NCBI RefSeq assembly: GCF_003007785.1
Contig: NZ_PXOH01000013.1
Coordinates: 58,460 to 122,459, forward strand
Reading direction: 5' to 3'
Length of the DNA: 64,000 nucleotides
Source of the DNA: Aphanothece hegewaldii CCALA 016
GTDB lineage: Bacteria > Cyanobacteriota > Cyanobacteriia > Cyanobacteriales > Microcystaceae
The position numbers were made by a program, and so were the translations under genes. The notes under the pieces are model-generated. The model was given only the letters and a program-made list of their open reading frames with translations. It was not told the origin of the DNA and did not search any database. Shown here piece after piece: positions 26,881 to 36,157 of this stretch; positions within the stretch are counted from its first letter, which is position 1, and every line of letters starts with the position of its first letter.

Positions 26881-29800
26881 CTAACCGTTATAACTCCATT
26901 TATAGATTTTTCCTTGAATAATATCGGCATAGTATAGACTATTATCTGGGCCATAAGAAAGTTGAACGATACCGGGCAACCCAGTCGCAAATTGTTGGAT
27001 AGATTGAATTCCCAAATCATCAACGATCGCAGCATTAACCGTACCGTAATTAATATCTGTAAAAAATAAAGCCCCTTGATAGATTGATGGGAAAGTCGTA
27101 CCCTGATAAAAATCCCCCATGATTAGCCCACTTACATCAGGTAAATGCTCAATACCATAAATGGGCGCTGTTACCGACTGTCCACTATTATAAAAGTCTT
27201 GTGCTTGTGGTAGGGTAGAATAACCATTTTGCTGAATATTGGTGCCGTTACCACCCTCGTAATATGGCCAACCAAAATTCGCCCCTCGTCCTCGGTTAAT
27301 TTCTTCCCAAGTCGTCCAACCTAGATCACCAATATAGATGTCATGGGTCGTCGGATGGAATGTAAAACGGAACGGGTTACGAAGTCCATAGTCATATACT
27401 TTTGAGCGATTACTATTGCGATCGCCATCCTCAAAGGGATTATCTGGCAAACCTTCACCCGTAAGCGGATCGATCCGTATAATCTTACCAGATAGATTAT
27501 CTATATCTTGAACTCGAACGCCTCGCGGATCAACTCTACCATAGGATGCACCGTCAGCATTACTAACGTATAATGAGCCATCGGGGGCAAACCGAACCAT
27601 ACCTACTGAGTGACTTTGGCTATCTGTGGTGAGATAATCGGGAATATTCACACCTGTACTCGTAATCCCGGAAGGCGGAATCGTAATATCATTTGTACTA
27701 TCTAAATCGGGTCGGCTAATATTAGCCCAAGTGCTATTTTTTCCTAAGATAACAACTTCACTATTAGCCAAGGCGGTTGTATAATTTGTACTAGGGTCAG
27801 CCGTCACGCGAATCAGACGAGAGGGACGATTTCCCATTTCATCGGGACCCGCTAAGGTATTTGGATTATTGACATTGTTTGGATCATAAACTTCTGGTGG
27901 ATCATAGGTAAAAAGCAGATAAACATAGGGTTTACCCGAATCAAACTCAGGATGGACAGCTATACTAAGTAATCCTCGATCTCTAATATTATTAACTTGC
28001 GCTGAAATATCAATAAAAGGTGTTGCTAATAATGACCCATTATGGTATAATCTGACAATTCCGTTTTTCTGGGCAATATACAAACGATTGTTATCGGGTG
28101 TCCAAGCAAAAGCAGTCGGATCGATCAAACCAGATACTATGGCTTCTCGACTAAAAGCATTATCATCATCAGCAATATTAATTTTGATAGTATTATTGAA
28201 TGTTCCTAAGATAGCCCCATTGGGAGTATTTAAAGAAACTTTAAAGGTTTTATTGAGGTCTAATGTACTGGTGAGATTGTCGATGATTGGTACAGTAATC
28301 GTTTTAACAATTTCCCCAGATGCAAAGGTGAGTGTACCATTAGTAGTCGTATAATCGATTCCGCCGATCGCAGTGTCATCAGTGGTGGTATAGTTGACGG
28401 TGACAGGAGTTGTACTCGGTTTTCCATTGAGAATAACATTAACTGTAGCTTGTCCTGAATTTTCCTCAACTGTGAAGGTGGGTAGTTCAAACAAGAGTTG
28501 ACGAGAAGTACGATCGTTATCAACTAATTTAATCAAAGTTGTTCGTTTTGTACCTAATGTCGCACCAACAGAATTATCGATCGCTAGATTAAATGATTCT
28601 ACGCCTTCAGATATCGTATCATCGATAAGAGAAATTTCAAGTGTTTTACTGGTTTCACCATTAGCAAAAGTGATCACACCATTATTAGCGATATAGTCTT
28701 CTCCTGCTTTCGCTTTTTGATCGACGGTAGTATAATTAACTGATGCTTGTCCTGAACTCCCACCCGTGCGAATAAAGGTAACAGTCGCCGTTTGATTACC
28801 TTCGCTTAATAAGATGGGATTTTCTGCTAAAGCGATCGTACCTGCATTGGTAGATTGAGTTTGATTAAATTCCCAGTTTTCGATATTTTGAGCATTAAAG
28901 CGTTTTCTCGTTCCTGCACTAAAACCCACATAAGCTTTAGATCCTACTATTGAACTTAGATCGGTTGTATAAGAGATTAAAGGTATGATTGGCTTAATGG
29001 TGGTTTCTGACAAAAAGACTCTGAGTTGATCCGTTATTGCATCATAATCGATCCAAGCATTAATCGGATTACCACTATTAAGATCGAAAGATGGATTACC
29101 TTGAGCTAAAGCTGTTTTAACATTTCCGTCTCGTAAGATAGCCACATGATTTCCGTTATTATCCCACAAATTTTTATAGGTATCAAATTCGACAGCTAGA
29201 CTTTTAGAAATAACAGGTTTAGTCGTAGAATAACTGCCATAACCAAGATAACTGCCGTATTTGCCCAATGCGTTTACATTACTCTGGCTATTCTGTAACA
29301 TGAAAACAAAACCATGTGCACCCTTCGTCTTTTGTCCTCTTTTAAGTGAAAATTGAAAATGAGTTTGAAAAGATGTATCACCATCAACCGTTAAAGCATT
29401 ATTATAAAAAACACTTCCCACTTGATCAGTTGATGCAGGTGTTATTTGTAAAACCTTTCTTACTGTTGCTGCATTTCCATTCAAAGTTAGTCCGTTTGTA
29501 CTGGCAAAATTACTGTAATTAAAAGATAAATCTAAGACAGAATTGTAAGTGATTTGAGCTTCAAAAGCGATCGATGTTTCTATGTTACCTGTCGTTACTT
29601 CTAATTCCCAGTCTCCATCTAGAATAGCACTTCCGGTTAAATCAAGAGAAGCGGCTAAATCAGCATTGATTAACTGACTCATCTGTTGAAGTAATTGTAA
29701 CCCTTCTTCAGAGGCAGCTACATTGCATCCATAAAAAAGAAGATCAGCATCGGGAGTTAAAGACTTTGACCATTTCTGGAAATCATCAGTATAAGTTGCT

Positions 29801-30066
29801 AGAGTATTGATGTTGAGTATTGCTGATCCTAGTTGCACATTGCCTACTTGACCATGAGAAATTAGATGAATATCTGTGATATTATTTCGATTGGCTAATG
29901 TTTCGGTGATTTGTTCAATTCCATCACGAGACGAGTCTAGAAGAATGACTTCAGATGCTTTAACTTGCGAGATGAGACTGTAATAATCTGTAATGGCAGG
30001 ATCAATAAAAACTAGACTATTTAAAAATGGTTCTTCGTTTGTCTGATTATTTTCTTTGAAATTCAT
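26881..30066 (-). CDS. DUF4347 / L-type lectin / Calx-beta / sugar dehydrogenase fusion protein
   Basis: 1061-residue modular surface-type protein. Domains in order: DUF4347 (about residues 16-170; SLVFIDPAITDYYSLI, DIHLISHGQVGNVQLG, ADLLFYGCNVAAS). Then an L-type (legume-like) lectin domain (about 178-400; GAHGFVFMLQNS, LAVEFDTYKNLWDNNGNHVAI). Then two Calx-beta domains (about 405-515 and 525-640; each with SVNYTTVDQKAKAGEDY- or VNYTTTDDTAIGGIDY-like strands and FANGETSKTLEI). Then a glucose/sorbosone-dehydrogenase-like six-bladed propeller (about 650-1055; LLSIAVHPEFDSGKPYVYL, GDLGWTTWEEINRGRGANFGWPYYEGG). DUF4347 proteins are typically very large and exported by type I systems. The propeller suggests oxidation of sugars with PQQ, but this is inference. 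It is divergent from the AllA-like gene. Confidence 0.85.
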   Translation of the reverse strand: MNFKENNQTNEEPFLNSLVFIDPAITDYYSLISQVKASEVILLDSSRDGIEQITETLANRNNITDIHLISHGQVGNVQLGSAILNINTLATYTDDFQKWSKSLTPDADLLFYGCNVAASEEGLQLLQQMSQLINADLAASLDLTGSAILDGDWELEVTTGNIETSIAFEAQITYNSVLDLSFNYSNFASTNGLTLNGNAATVRKVLQITPASTDQVGSVFYNNALTVDGDTSFQTHFQFSLKRGQKTKGAHGFVFMLQNSQSNVNALGKYGSYLGYGSYSTTKPVISKSLAVEFDTYKNLWDNNGNHVAILRDGNVKTALAQGNPSFDLNSGNPINAWIDYDAITDQLRVFLSETTIKPIIPLISYTTDLSSIVGSKAYVGFSAGTRKRFNAQNIENWEFNQTQSTNAGTIALAENPILLSEGNQTATVTFIRTGGSSGQASVNYTTVDQKAKAGEDYIANNGVITFANGETSKTLEISLIDDTISEGVESFNLAIDNSVGATLGTKRTTLIKLVDNDRTSRQLLFELPTFTVEENSGQATVNVILNGKPSTTPVTVNYTTTDDTAIGGIDYTTTNGTLTFASGEIVKTITVPIIDNLTSTLDLNKTFKVSLNTPNGAILGTFNNTIKINIADDDNAFSREAIVSGLIDPTAFAWTPDNNRLYIAQKNGIVRLYHNGSLLATPFIDISAQVNNIRDRGLLSIAVHPEFDSGKPYVYLLFTYDPPEVYDPNNVNNPNTLAGPDEMGNRPSRLIRVTADPSTNYTTALANSEVVILGKNSTWANISRPDLDSTNDITIPPSGITSTGVNIPDYLTTDSQSHSVGMVRFAPDGSLYVSNADGASYGRVDPRGVRVQDIDNLSGKIIRIDPLTGEGLPDNPFEDGDRNSNRSKVYDYGLRNPFRFTFHPTTHDIYIGDLGWTTWEEINRGRGANFGWPYYEGGNGTNIQQNGYSTLPQAQDFYNSGQSVTAPIYGIEHLPDVSGLIMGDFYQGTTFPSIYQGALFFTDINYGTVNAAIVDDLGIQSIQQFATGLPGIVQLSYGPDNSLYYADIIQGKIYKWSYNG

Positions 30067-30139
30067 TTAAGCAATCTGTGTCACAATATATATAAAAAGA
30101 AAAGACGATCGCCTCGGTCTATAAAATATAATATATCCT

Positions 30140-30631
30140 ATGAATCCATCTATTATCTTAAAACAACTTCCCGCACAAATCATTATACCCGAAAGCTTTC
30201 AACCATACGGGCAAGTAATCACTGCATCAGTTGATGGAAAAAATTATGATCAAACTGATGCTCAATTAGATCTACAAAATGGTATTCCTCGTTTTTATAT
30301 TATGCGTCTAGAGAAAAGAGGGCGAAAATTTCATACGATTACACGTCACAATCAATGTACGCAATGTTTGGGATCTTTAGAAGGGAAAGAATGGCTGATG
30401 GCGGTTGCTCCACCGAGTGTATCATCAGAACCCAATTTAGAGCAAATGATGGCATTTCGGATACCTGGAAACTGTTTTATTAAGTTAGATGTGGGAACAT
30501 GGCACGCGGGGCCTTATTTTGATCACGATGTGGTTGATTTTTATAATTTAGAGTTAAGTGATACTAATGTGGTTGATCATTTTACTCATAATTTTCGTAC
30601 CCGTCAGCATCTTGAATTTGAAATTGTCTAG
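30140..30631 (+). CDS. Ureidoglycolate lyase family protein (AllA-like)
   Basis: 163-residue cupin-fold protein of the ureidoglycolate lyase family, which releases urea from ureidoglycolate to give glyoxylate in purine degradation. Recognisable parts are ESFQPYGQVI near the N-terminus, the FHTITRHNQCTQCLGSLEGKEWLMAVAPPS strand region and KLDVGTWHAGPYFDHDVVDFYNLEL near the C-terminus. It has no signal peptide. No other purine-catabolism gene is nearby, so the reaction in this organism is uncertain; cyanobacterial homologs are widespread as single genes. It is divergent from the large fusion gene with a 73-bp gap. Confidence 0.78.
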   Translation: MNPSIILKQLPAQIIIPESFQPYGQVITASVDGKNYDQTDAQLDLQNGIPRFYIMRLEKRGRKFHTITRHNQCTQCLGSLEGKEWLMAVAPPSVSSEPNLEQMMAFRIPGNCFIKLDVGTWHAGPYFDHDVVDFYNLELSDTNVVDHFTHNFRTRQHLEFEIV

Positions 30632-30638
30632 GGGTTGT

Positions 30639-30665
30639 GTAAAGGTTTGGCAACCAAACCCCTAC
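30639..30665. repeat. Dispersed palindromic repeat
   Basis: Copy of the GGGTTTGG/CCAAACCC family (AAAGGTTTGGCAACCAAACCCCTAC), 10 bp after the AllA-like gene and possibly usable as its terminator. Confidence 0.65.
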
Positions 30666-30751
30666 ATTTCTACAATTTACTAAAAAGACAAGTCTTTTAA
30701 AAATATACATTCTTTGTATCTCTACCCTATCTTGCCTTATAAATTCTCCTG

Positions 30752-30946
30752 TTATTCTCCCTTTTGTCTCTCTTTAATAAATTCAATCACTTCCTCAAAA
30801 CTTAATTTATCTAACCATTGATGGCGTTCTTTTGTATAATCGCCACTTCCTATTTCAAATTCTTGAATAAACTGGATCATACCAACAATACCTAATTCTT
30901 TGACGAGAGCATCATATCCTTTTTTTCTAATTTCTGTTCGCTTCAT
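30752..30946 (-). CDS. Small protein paired with PIN gene (antitoxin-like)
   Basis: 64-residue charged helical protein (KRTEIRKKGYDALVKELGIVGMIQFIQEF, then GSGDYTKERHQWLDKLSFEEVIEFIKE). It overlaps the 3' end of the PIN-domain gene by 20 bases on the same strand. Proteins of this pattern (GIVGMIxFxQxxxxGxGDYTxERHQWL) commonly accompany PIN toxins in cyanobacteria, so an antitoxin role is likely but inferred. Here it is encoded after the toxin-like gene, an order less common than antitoxin first. Confidence 0.6.
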   Translation of the reverse strand: MKRTEIRKKGYDALVKELGIVGMIQFIQEFEIGSGDYTKERHQWLDKLSFEEVIEFIKERQKGE

Positions 30947-31406
30947 TTTCTGTTTCTCCTTCTGCTTGTATGATAGAGATTAGCCATTGAACTGGATTAG
31001 CAAGTTTTACTTGAAGATGATTACCATAAGTAATTGATTTTCTTAAAAAGCGGTCATCAGTGGTCAATAATATATTAACATTCCCTTCCTCTGCACTAGC
31101 AATATGTAAAGCATCAAAGGTTTTAAATCCCAGTGTAGTTAATTCTTTAGCTCTTTTTTCTATTTTTTCAATAAAAGAAATTTTTGAGTTTGCTATGGAC
31201 AAAATTTGATTAAGTCTTTTCTGTTTATCTAAATCAGGAGTTTGCTTAATTTCCAGGGTAATGATGTCACTGCTGATTAACTCCCATTCAGTAAGATTAC
31301 AGCGATTTAAAATGATTATAACTGCTTCTACCTCTAATTTAATACGCTCCTGTTCTAAATCATCAAATGGGCGATTAAGACAGCAAACATCGAGATAAAT
31401 TATTAT
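30927..31406 (-). CDS. PIN-domain protein without a standard start codon (toxin-like, possibly inactive)
   Basis: The frame encodes a complete PIN domain from IIYLDVCCLNRPFDDLEQER (first catalytic Asp) through EWELISSDIITLEIKQ and KTFDALHIASAEEGNV to LLTTDDRFLRK (last Asp). PIN ribonucleases are the toxin part of VapBC-like pairs. The domain begins right after an in-frame stop (31410-31412) and the codons CAG-ATA-ATA-ATT-TAT; there is no ATG, GTG or TTG where relatives begin. The only standard start in frame is a TTG at 31202, which would remove half the domain. Either initiation is at ATA, or an ATG became ATA and the gene is crippled. A short ORF (ATG ACC GAA, 17 codons) with a GGAG site overlaps the beginning in another frame. 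Confidence 0.55.
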   Translation of the reverse strand: MIIYLDVCCLNRPFDDLEQERIKLEVEAVIIILNRCNLTEWELISSDIITLEIKQTPDLDKQKRLNQILSIANSKISFIEKIEKRAKELTTLGFKTFDALHIASAEEGNVNILLTTDDRFLRKSITYGNHLQVKLANPVQWLISIIQAEGETENEANRN

Positions 31407-31439
31407 CTGTTAGATGATTTTCGGTCATTATAGATATCT

Positions 31440-31785
31440 CCTTTAAAATCTGTATTTAACCTGAGTTTTGTTTAAAATCATCAAGTACGCCAAGGATTTT
31501 AAGCCCTATTCTTTCTGATTTAAGAGTTTATTTTAATGGACTTTAGCGTTAGAGTACGCCAGGGATTTTAATCCCTGTCTTATAGTTTAAGTCGGTTAAA
31601 ACCGACTATTCTTTCTGATTTAAGAGTCCATTTTAATGGACTTTAGCTATAAGACAGTGAATTCATTCACTGGCTATACAGGCTACTTTTTCTTAAGGAT
31701 TTGGATACCCTACCCCTACGATTAAAATTTTGGGCTTCATGAAGGGTTTGGCAACCAAACCCCTACGATTAAAATCACGTATTTA
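31440..31785. repeat. Cluster of short palindromes and GGGTTTGG-family repeats
   Basis: Non-coding gap between glgP and the PIN gene. It contains two successive units of a multi-palindrome repeat: a degenerate one at about 31490-31555 and a complete one at about 31556-31680. The complete unit carries CAGGGATTTTAATCCCTG, AGTCGGTTAAAACCGACT, AGTCCATTTTAATGGACT and CAGTGAATTCATTCACTG, and is almost the same as 18770-18900. Two GGGTTTGG-family copies follow at 31695-31719 and 31742-31766. The last one sits directly after glgP's stop. Confidence 0.7.
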
Positions 31786-34320
31786 TTAAACTTTCAACAT
31801 TGCTTGAGATTGCATATATTCTGGAACATCGATCGCAAATGGTTTCGTTTTCCAAATATCGTTACAATAATCCTTGATGGATCGATCGCTAGAAAATTTA
31901 CCCATACGAGCTACATTGAGAATAGACATTCGTCCCCAATGATCTTGATCACGATAAGCACATCCTACCGCATCTTGAGCATCAACATAAGAACGGTAGT
32001 CGGCTAATAACATATAAGGATCGCTGTACAGCAAATTATCGACTATGGGACGGAATAAGTTAGGATCACCATGAGAGAAAAAGCCTGTACTGATTAAATC
32101 AAGAACTGCTTTCAATTCTTCATCACTATTGTAATAATCTCTGGGTGTATAACGATTTGCCCTTATAGCATAAACCTCTTCCGTTGTCAAGCCAAACAGA
32201 AAGAAATTTTCTGCGCCGACAGATTCTCTAATTTCGACGTTTGCACCATCGAGAGTACCAATAGTTAATGCACCATTAAGGGAGAATTTCATATTACCCG
32301 TTCCGGATGCTTCTTTACCAGCAGTCGAAATTTGTTCGGAGATGTCTGCGGCTGGATAGACCCGTTGACCAAATGTTACATTATAGTCTGGAAGGAAAAT
32401 TACTTTTATGCGATCGCATATTACGGGATCATTATTGACTACATCAGCAACGGAGTTAATTAATTTAATGATTAACTTCGCCATAAAGTAGCCAGGTGCA
32501 GCCTTTCCACCAAAAATAAAAGTACGAGGGGTAACATCTAGATTAGGATTATTTTTGATCCGATTGTATAGAGTAACGATGTTGAGGACATTCAAATGTT
32601 GCCGTTTGTATTCATGAATGCGCTTGACTTGAACATCAAAAAGACTATGAGGATCAACTTTAATATCTAGTTTTGCCTGAATGTAATTGGCTAAATCTTG
32701 TTTAACTTCTTTCTTGATTTGTTGCCAATAGTTGCGGAAACCGCCATCTTCAGCATAACCCTCTAATTGTCTAAGATCATCAAGATTTTTGATCCAACTA
32801 TCACCAATTTTTTCACAGATAGTGAAAGACATCCGAGGATTACTTAAAACCATCCAGCGACGGGGTGTAACACCATTGGTTTTGTTGCTGAATTTTTCGG
32901 GATAAAGTTCGTAAAAATCGCGTAAAACGTCTGATTTGAGTAATTCTGTGTGTAATGCTGCGACTCCATTAATGGCAAATGAACCGACACAAGCAAGATG
33001 CGCCATTCGGACATATTTTTCGCCAGTTTCATCGATAATTGATAAACAAGCTAATTTACTGACATCATTTGGATAATGTATGCGAACTTCATCGAGAAAA
33101 CGGTGATTAATAGCGTAGATAATTTCGAGGTGACGGGGTAACATACGACCAAAGATATTCAATGGCCATTTTTCTAAGGCTTCGGGTAATAGAGTATGAT
33201 TTGTATAAGCAAAAGTATTTTTAGTGATATTCCAGGCTGTATCCCAATCGTAGTTATTTTCGTCGAGCAACAGACGCATTAATTCAGCAACACCGATCGC
33301 CGGATGAGTATCATTAAGTTGAATAGACCACATTTCGTGGAAGTTATCTAGACTCGCATTTTTATTGAGATGAATACGAATCATGTCTTGCAAAGAACAG
33401 GAAACAAAGAAGAATTGCTGTTCTAGACGTAACTCTTTACCTTGAATTTGTTCGTCATTGGGATAAAGAACTTTAGAAATCGTTTCACAAGCGACTTTAT
33501 CTCGAACTGCGCCATAATAATCACCAACGTTGAAGCGTTCAAAATTAAAAGATTCTGATGCTTCTGCTTTCCATAACCGGAGAGTATTCGCTGTATTGAC
33601 TCTGTATCCTAAAATCGGTGTGTCATAAGGAATACCATTAACCGTATATCTGGGAACCCAACGAACGCGATAAATATGGTCTTGATCGTAATAAGATTCA
33701 GTATAACCGCCAAATTTAACGAGTTGTGCGAATTCTGGTCGGGCAATTTCCCAAGGATTGCCGTATTGTAGCCATTTATCGGTAATTTCGACTTGCCATC
33801 CGTCTTTGATTTCTTGGTCAAAAATCCCGAACTCGTAGCGAATTCCATAACCAATAGCAGGAATCTCCAGAGTCGCTAAAGAATCCATATAACACGCTGC
33901 TAAACGCCCTAAACCGCCGTTTCCGAGTCCTGGTTCTTCTTCTTGATCGACGAGTTCTTGGAAATTTAATCCCGATTCTTCGATCGCTTTTTTAAATGGA
34001 TCGTATAGATTTAAACTTATTAAATTATTAATTAAATGGGGACCTAGAAGGAACTCAGCCGAGAGATAGCTAACGGTTTTTACGGGGGTTTTGCGATAAG
34101 TGAGTTGGGTACTTAACCAGCGTTTGAGAAGACGATCGCGTACTGTATATGCTAACGCCATATAAAAATCATTCTTGGTGGCGGTTTGGGGTGTTTTTCC
34201 CTGAACATAGTACAGATTATCTAACAAGGCACGTCTAATCGTTTCAATACTTAGCCCTGTGCGATCGTCTTCTATGATGATAGGACATTCATCAAGGGGT
34301 ACTGTGATGGGTGGATTCAT
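31786..34320 (-). CDS. glgP: Glycogen phosphorylase
   Basis: 844-residue PLP-dependent enzyme that releases glucose-1-phosphate from glycogen, the main carbon store of cyanobacteria. The PLP lysine lies in EASGTGNMKFSLNGALTIGTLDGANVEI near the C-terminal third. GNGGLGRLAACYMDSLATL and DVQVKRIHEYKRQHLN are further conserved sites. I take the ATG at 34320 (MNPPITVPLDE) as start; a TTG ten codons upstream is also in frame. It is a single gene; the 380-bp upstream region should hold its promoter. A GGGTTTGG-family repeat follows immediately and may assist termination. Confidence 0.96.
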   Translation of the reverse strand: MNPPITVPLDECPIIIEDDRTGLSIETIRRALLDNLYYVQGKTPQTATKNDFYMALAYTVRDRLLKRWLSTQLTYRKTPVKTVSYLSAEFLLGPHLINNLISLNLYDPFKKAIEESGLNFQELVDQEEEPGLGNGGLGRLAACYMDSLATLEIPAIGYGIRYEFGIFDQEIKDGWQVEITDKWLQYGNPWEIARPEFAQLVKFGGYTESYYDQDHIYRVRWVPRYTVNGIPYDTPILGYRVNTANTLRLWKAEASESFNFERFNVGDYYGAVRDKVACETISKVLYPNDEQIQGKELRLEQQFFFVSCSLQDMIRIHLNKNASLDNFHEMWSIQLNDTHPAIGVAELMRLLLDENNYDWDTAWNITKNTFAYTNHTLLPEALEKWPLNIFGRMLPRHLEIIYAINHRFLDEVRIHYPNDVSKLACLSIIDETGEKYVRMAHLACVGSFAINGVAALHTELLKSDVLRDFYELYPEKFSNKTNGVTPRRWMVLSNPRMSFTICEKIGDSWIKNLDDLRQLEGYAEDGGFRNYWQQIKKEVKQDLANYIQAKLDIKVDPHSLFDVQVKRIHEYKRQHLNVLNIVTLYNRIKNNPNLDVTPRTFIFGGKAAPGYFMAKLIIKLINSVADVVNNDPVICDRIKVIFLPDYNVTFGQRVYPAADISEQISTAGKEASGTGNMKFSLNGALTIGTLDGANVEIRESVGAENFFLFGLTTEEVYAIRANRYTPRDYYNSDEELKAVLDLISTGFFSHGDPNLFRPIVDNLLYSDPYMLLADYRSYVDAQDAVGCAYRDQDHWGRMSILNVARMGKFSSDRSIKDYCNDIWKTKPFAIDVPEYMQSQAMLKV

Positions 34321-34702
34321 AACAATTCTAGATAATGTAGATTCTGCCAATAGTCTAAGCTCAGAAGTTTATTTTAACCATCAAGAAAAGATTAAAATTA
34401 CATTTCTGTTAAAAAATGGTTGTCCCAATATTAATAACTGATTAAACAAATTTTTCTGTATCTAATTTGACTTAATAGTTGAATGCTCATTCCCATGAGT
34501 TTTTAAGAGTTGTTAAACTCTCTTCTCATCAATTTAAACTAATAAACTACACAATGATCCGACTAAACTTCTCAAAGCTTTGGAAAGACGACAGAAAAGA
34601 ATAAAAGACTAAATAAAGCTACATTTAAAAATTTGTGAGCGGTAAAAGATAAATGAATTGATAGTTAAAAGCCTCTTTTCATCTATCTTTTAGCTTGAAC
34701 GA
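34321..34702. other. Non-coding gap between sulfatase 2 and glgP
   Basis: 382 bp with no convincing gene. Two small inverted repeats are present: CTCAT-TCCC-ATGAG followed by TTTTT (34496-34514) and AGAGTT-GTTA-AACTCT (34516-34531). The first looks like a weak plus-strand terminator; no plus-strand gene precedes it. The glgP promoter should lie here, but I cannot identify it. Confidence 0.3.
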
Positions 34703-36157
34703 TTATGGCTGATTTTCAATAGCTTCCGCTTCATCGGGCGTAGAAACAGATGTAAGAAGTCCGCTCTTTACCGCACCGATCGCTTCTTTTAAGAACAGAG
34801 GTGGGAAGACGGCATCATGAGACAGCACCTCGATGTGCTGCTTCATCTTGGACACGATATCTGGTTTGTTGTCGGCGAGGTTGGTCTTCTCCGAAGGATC
34901 ATGCGCTAAGTTAAAAAGTTCAACACGAGGCGGTAGTGTCACTTGCCAGACAAGTTTCCAATCACCTTGACGGAGAGCAGCGCGAAAAGGCTCGACATTA
35001 TAGACAATTTCATTGCGTTTAGAGGTCTTTCCTCCGCTAAGGGCTGGCCAGATGTTTAATCCGTCGAGCGGTTTACTCTTTTCAGACGACACGCCAGCAA
35101 GACTGGTTAAGGTTGGGTACATATCTACTATATGGCTCGACTGGTTGATTACTGAACCAGGCTGGATGTGTCCCCGCCAGTTAGCAAGAGCAACGACTCG
35201 AGTACCACCCTCATATAGTGAAGCCTTTCCATCGCGGAAGGGCCCGTTGTCGGCAGGAATCGTGCCTCCAGAAGTATCGCTCTCACCCGTCACTTTGGCA
35301 GAGCGAGGCCCACCATTGTCGCTTTGGAAGAAGATGAAGGTGTTACGCATCCCACGCTTATCTAATGCCGCCAACACCTGACCAATCTGATCATCCATTG
35401 CTGTAATCATAGCAGCGTAGGCACGACGGTTCGGATCGGTAATATTTTTGTACTGATCGAGATACTCTGGCGGTACTTGATAGGGTGCATGGGGTGCGGT
35501 AAATGCCAGATAAAGGAAAAGTGGGGTTTTTGAATCATGCTCTCCAATCAGCTTCACTGCTTCTTGACCCAGCAATGTGGTTACATATCCTTCTTCTGAG
35601 ACTAACTCGTTGTTTCGATACCAATCAATTTTTCCATGTGCCATGTGAGTAAAGTAGTCAATCTCGCCAAGGAGCGGGCCGTATTGGTAATCAAACCCTC
35701 GTTGTCGGGGCCAGTATTTACGATCTGCATGACCAAGATGCCACTTACCGACGATCGCAGTCTTGTAGCCTACTTCTTTCAAGGCTTGAGGCAGCAGCCA
35801 CTCATCGGTAGCGAGACCGTACTTACCTGCCGAGGGAATTACCAAGGTTTGTAGTCCATAACGATAAGGATATCTGCCAGTCATCAGTGCGGCTCTTGAT
35901 GGTGTACACATAGGATGGGCATAATATTGCTCGAGTCGGGCCCCGCTCTGGGCAAGCCGATCAAGATTTGGTGTTTTGATATCGGAGCCGTGAAATCCGA
36001 CATCTTTCCACCCCTGATCGTCCGACATTATGTATAAAATATGAGGACGGGAGGGTTGCTGTTGAGCTACAGTTAATGGCAACCATCTAAAACAAAGTAA
36101 AAAAAGTGTCAAAAGGAAAACAATGAAAAGTCCTACAGAACTCGTGCGAAATTTCAT
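34703..36157 (-). CDS. Secreted arylsulfatase-type sulfatase
   Basis: 484-residue formylglycine-dependent sulfatase with an N-terminal hydrophobic signal (VGLFIVFLLTLFLLCF) ending near the AQQQ at residues 31-34, so probably Sec-exported. The modified cysteine is C84 in MCTPSRAALMTGRYPYRYG. Metal ligands appear in YIMSDDQGWKDVGFHGSD and FIFFQSDNGGPRS. The layout resembles arylsulfatase B/N-acetylgalactosamine-4-sulfatase (AVVGKWHLGH). The codon use appears less AT-rich than neighbouring genes, which may point to acquisition from another lineage; this is a visual impression, not a calculation. It is unrelated in detail to the Tat-type sulfatase at 8282. No formylglycine-generating enzyme is seen in the window. 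Confidence 0.88.
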   Translation of the reverse strand: MKFRTSSVGLFIVFLLTLFLLCFRWLPLTVAQQQPSRPHILYIMSDDQGWKDVGFHGSDIKTPNLDRLAQSGARLEQYYAHPMCTPSRAALMTGRYPYRYGLQTLVIPSAGKYGLATDEWLLPQALKEVGYKTAIVGKWHLGHADRKYWPRQRGFDYQYGPLLGEIDYFTHMAHGKIDWYRNNELVSEEGYVTTLLGQEAVKLIGEHDSKTPLFLYLAFTAPHAPYQVPPEYLDQYKNITDPNRRAYAAMITAMDDQIGQVLAALDKRGMRNTFIFFQSDNGGPRSAKVTGESDTSGGTIPADNGPFRDGKASLYEGGTRVVALANWRGHIQPGSVINQSSHIVDMYPTLTSLAGVSSEKSKPLDGLNIWPALSGGKTSKRNEIVYNVEPFRAALRQGDWKLVWQVTLPPRVELFNLAHDPSEKTNLADNKPDIVSKMKQHIEVLSHDAVFPPLFLKEAIGAVKSGLLTSVSTPDEAEAIENQP

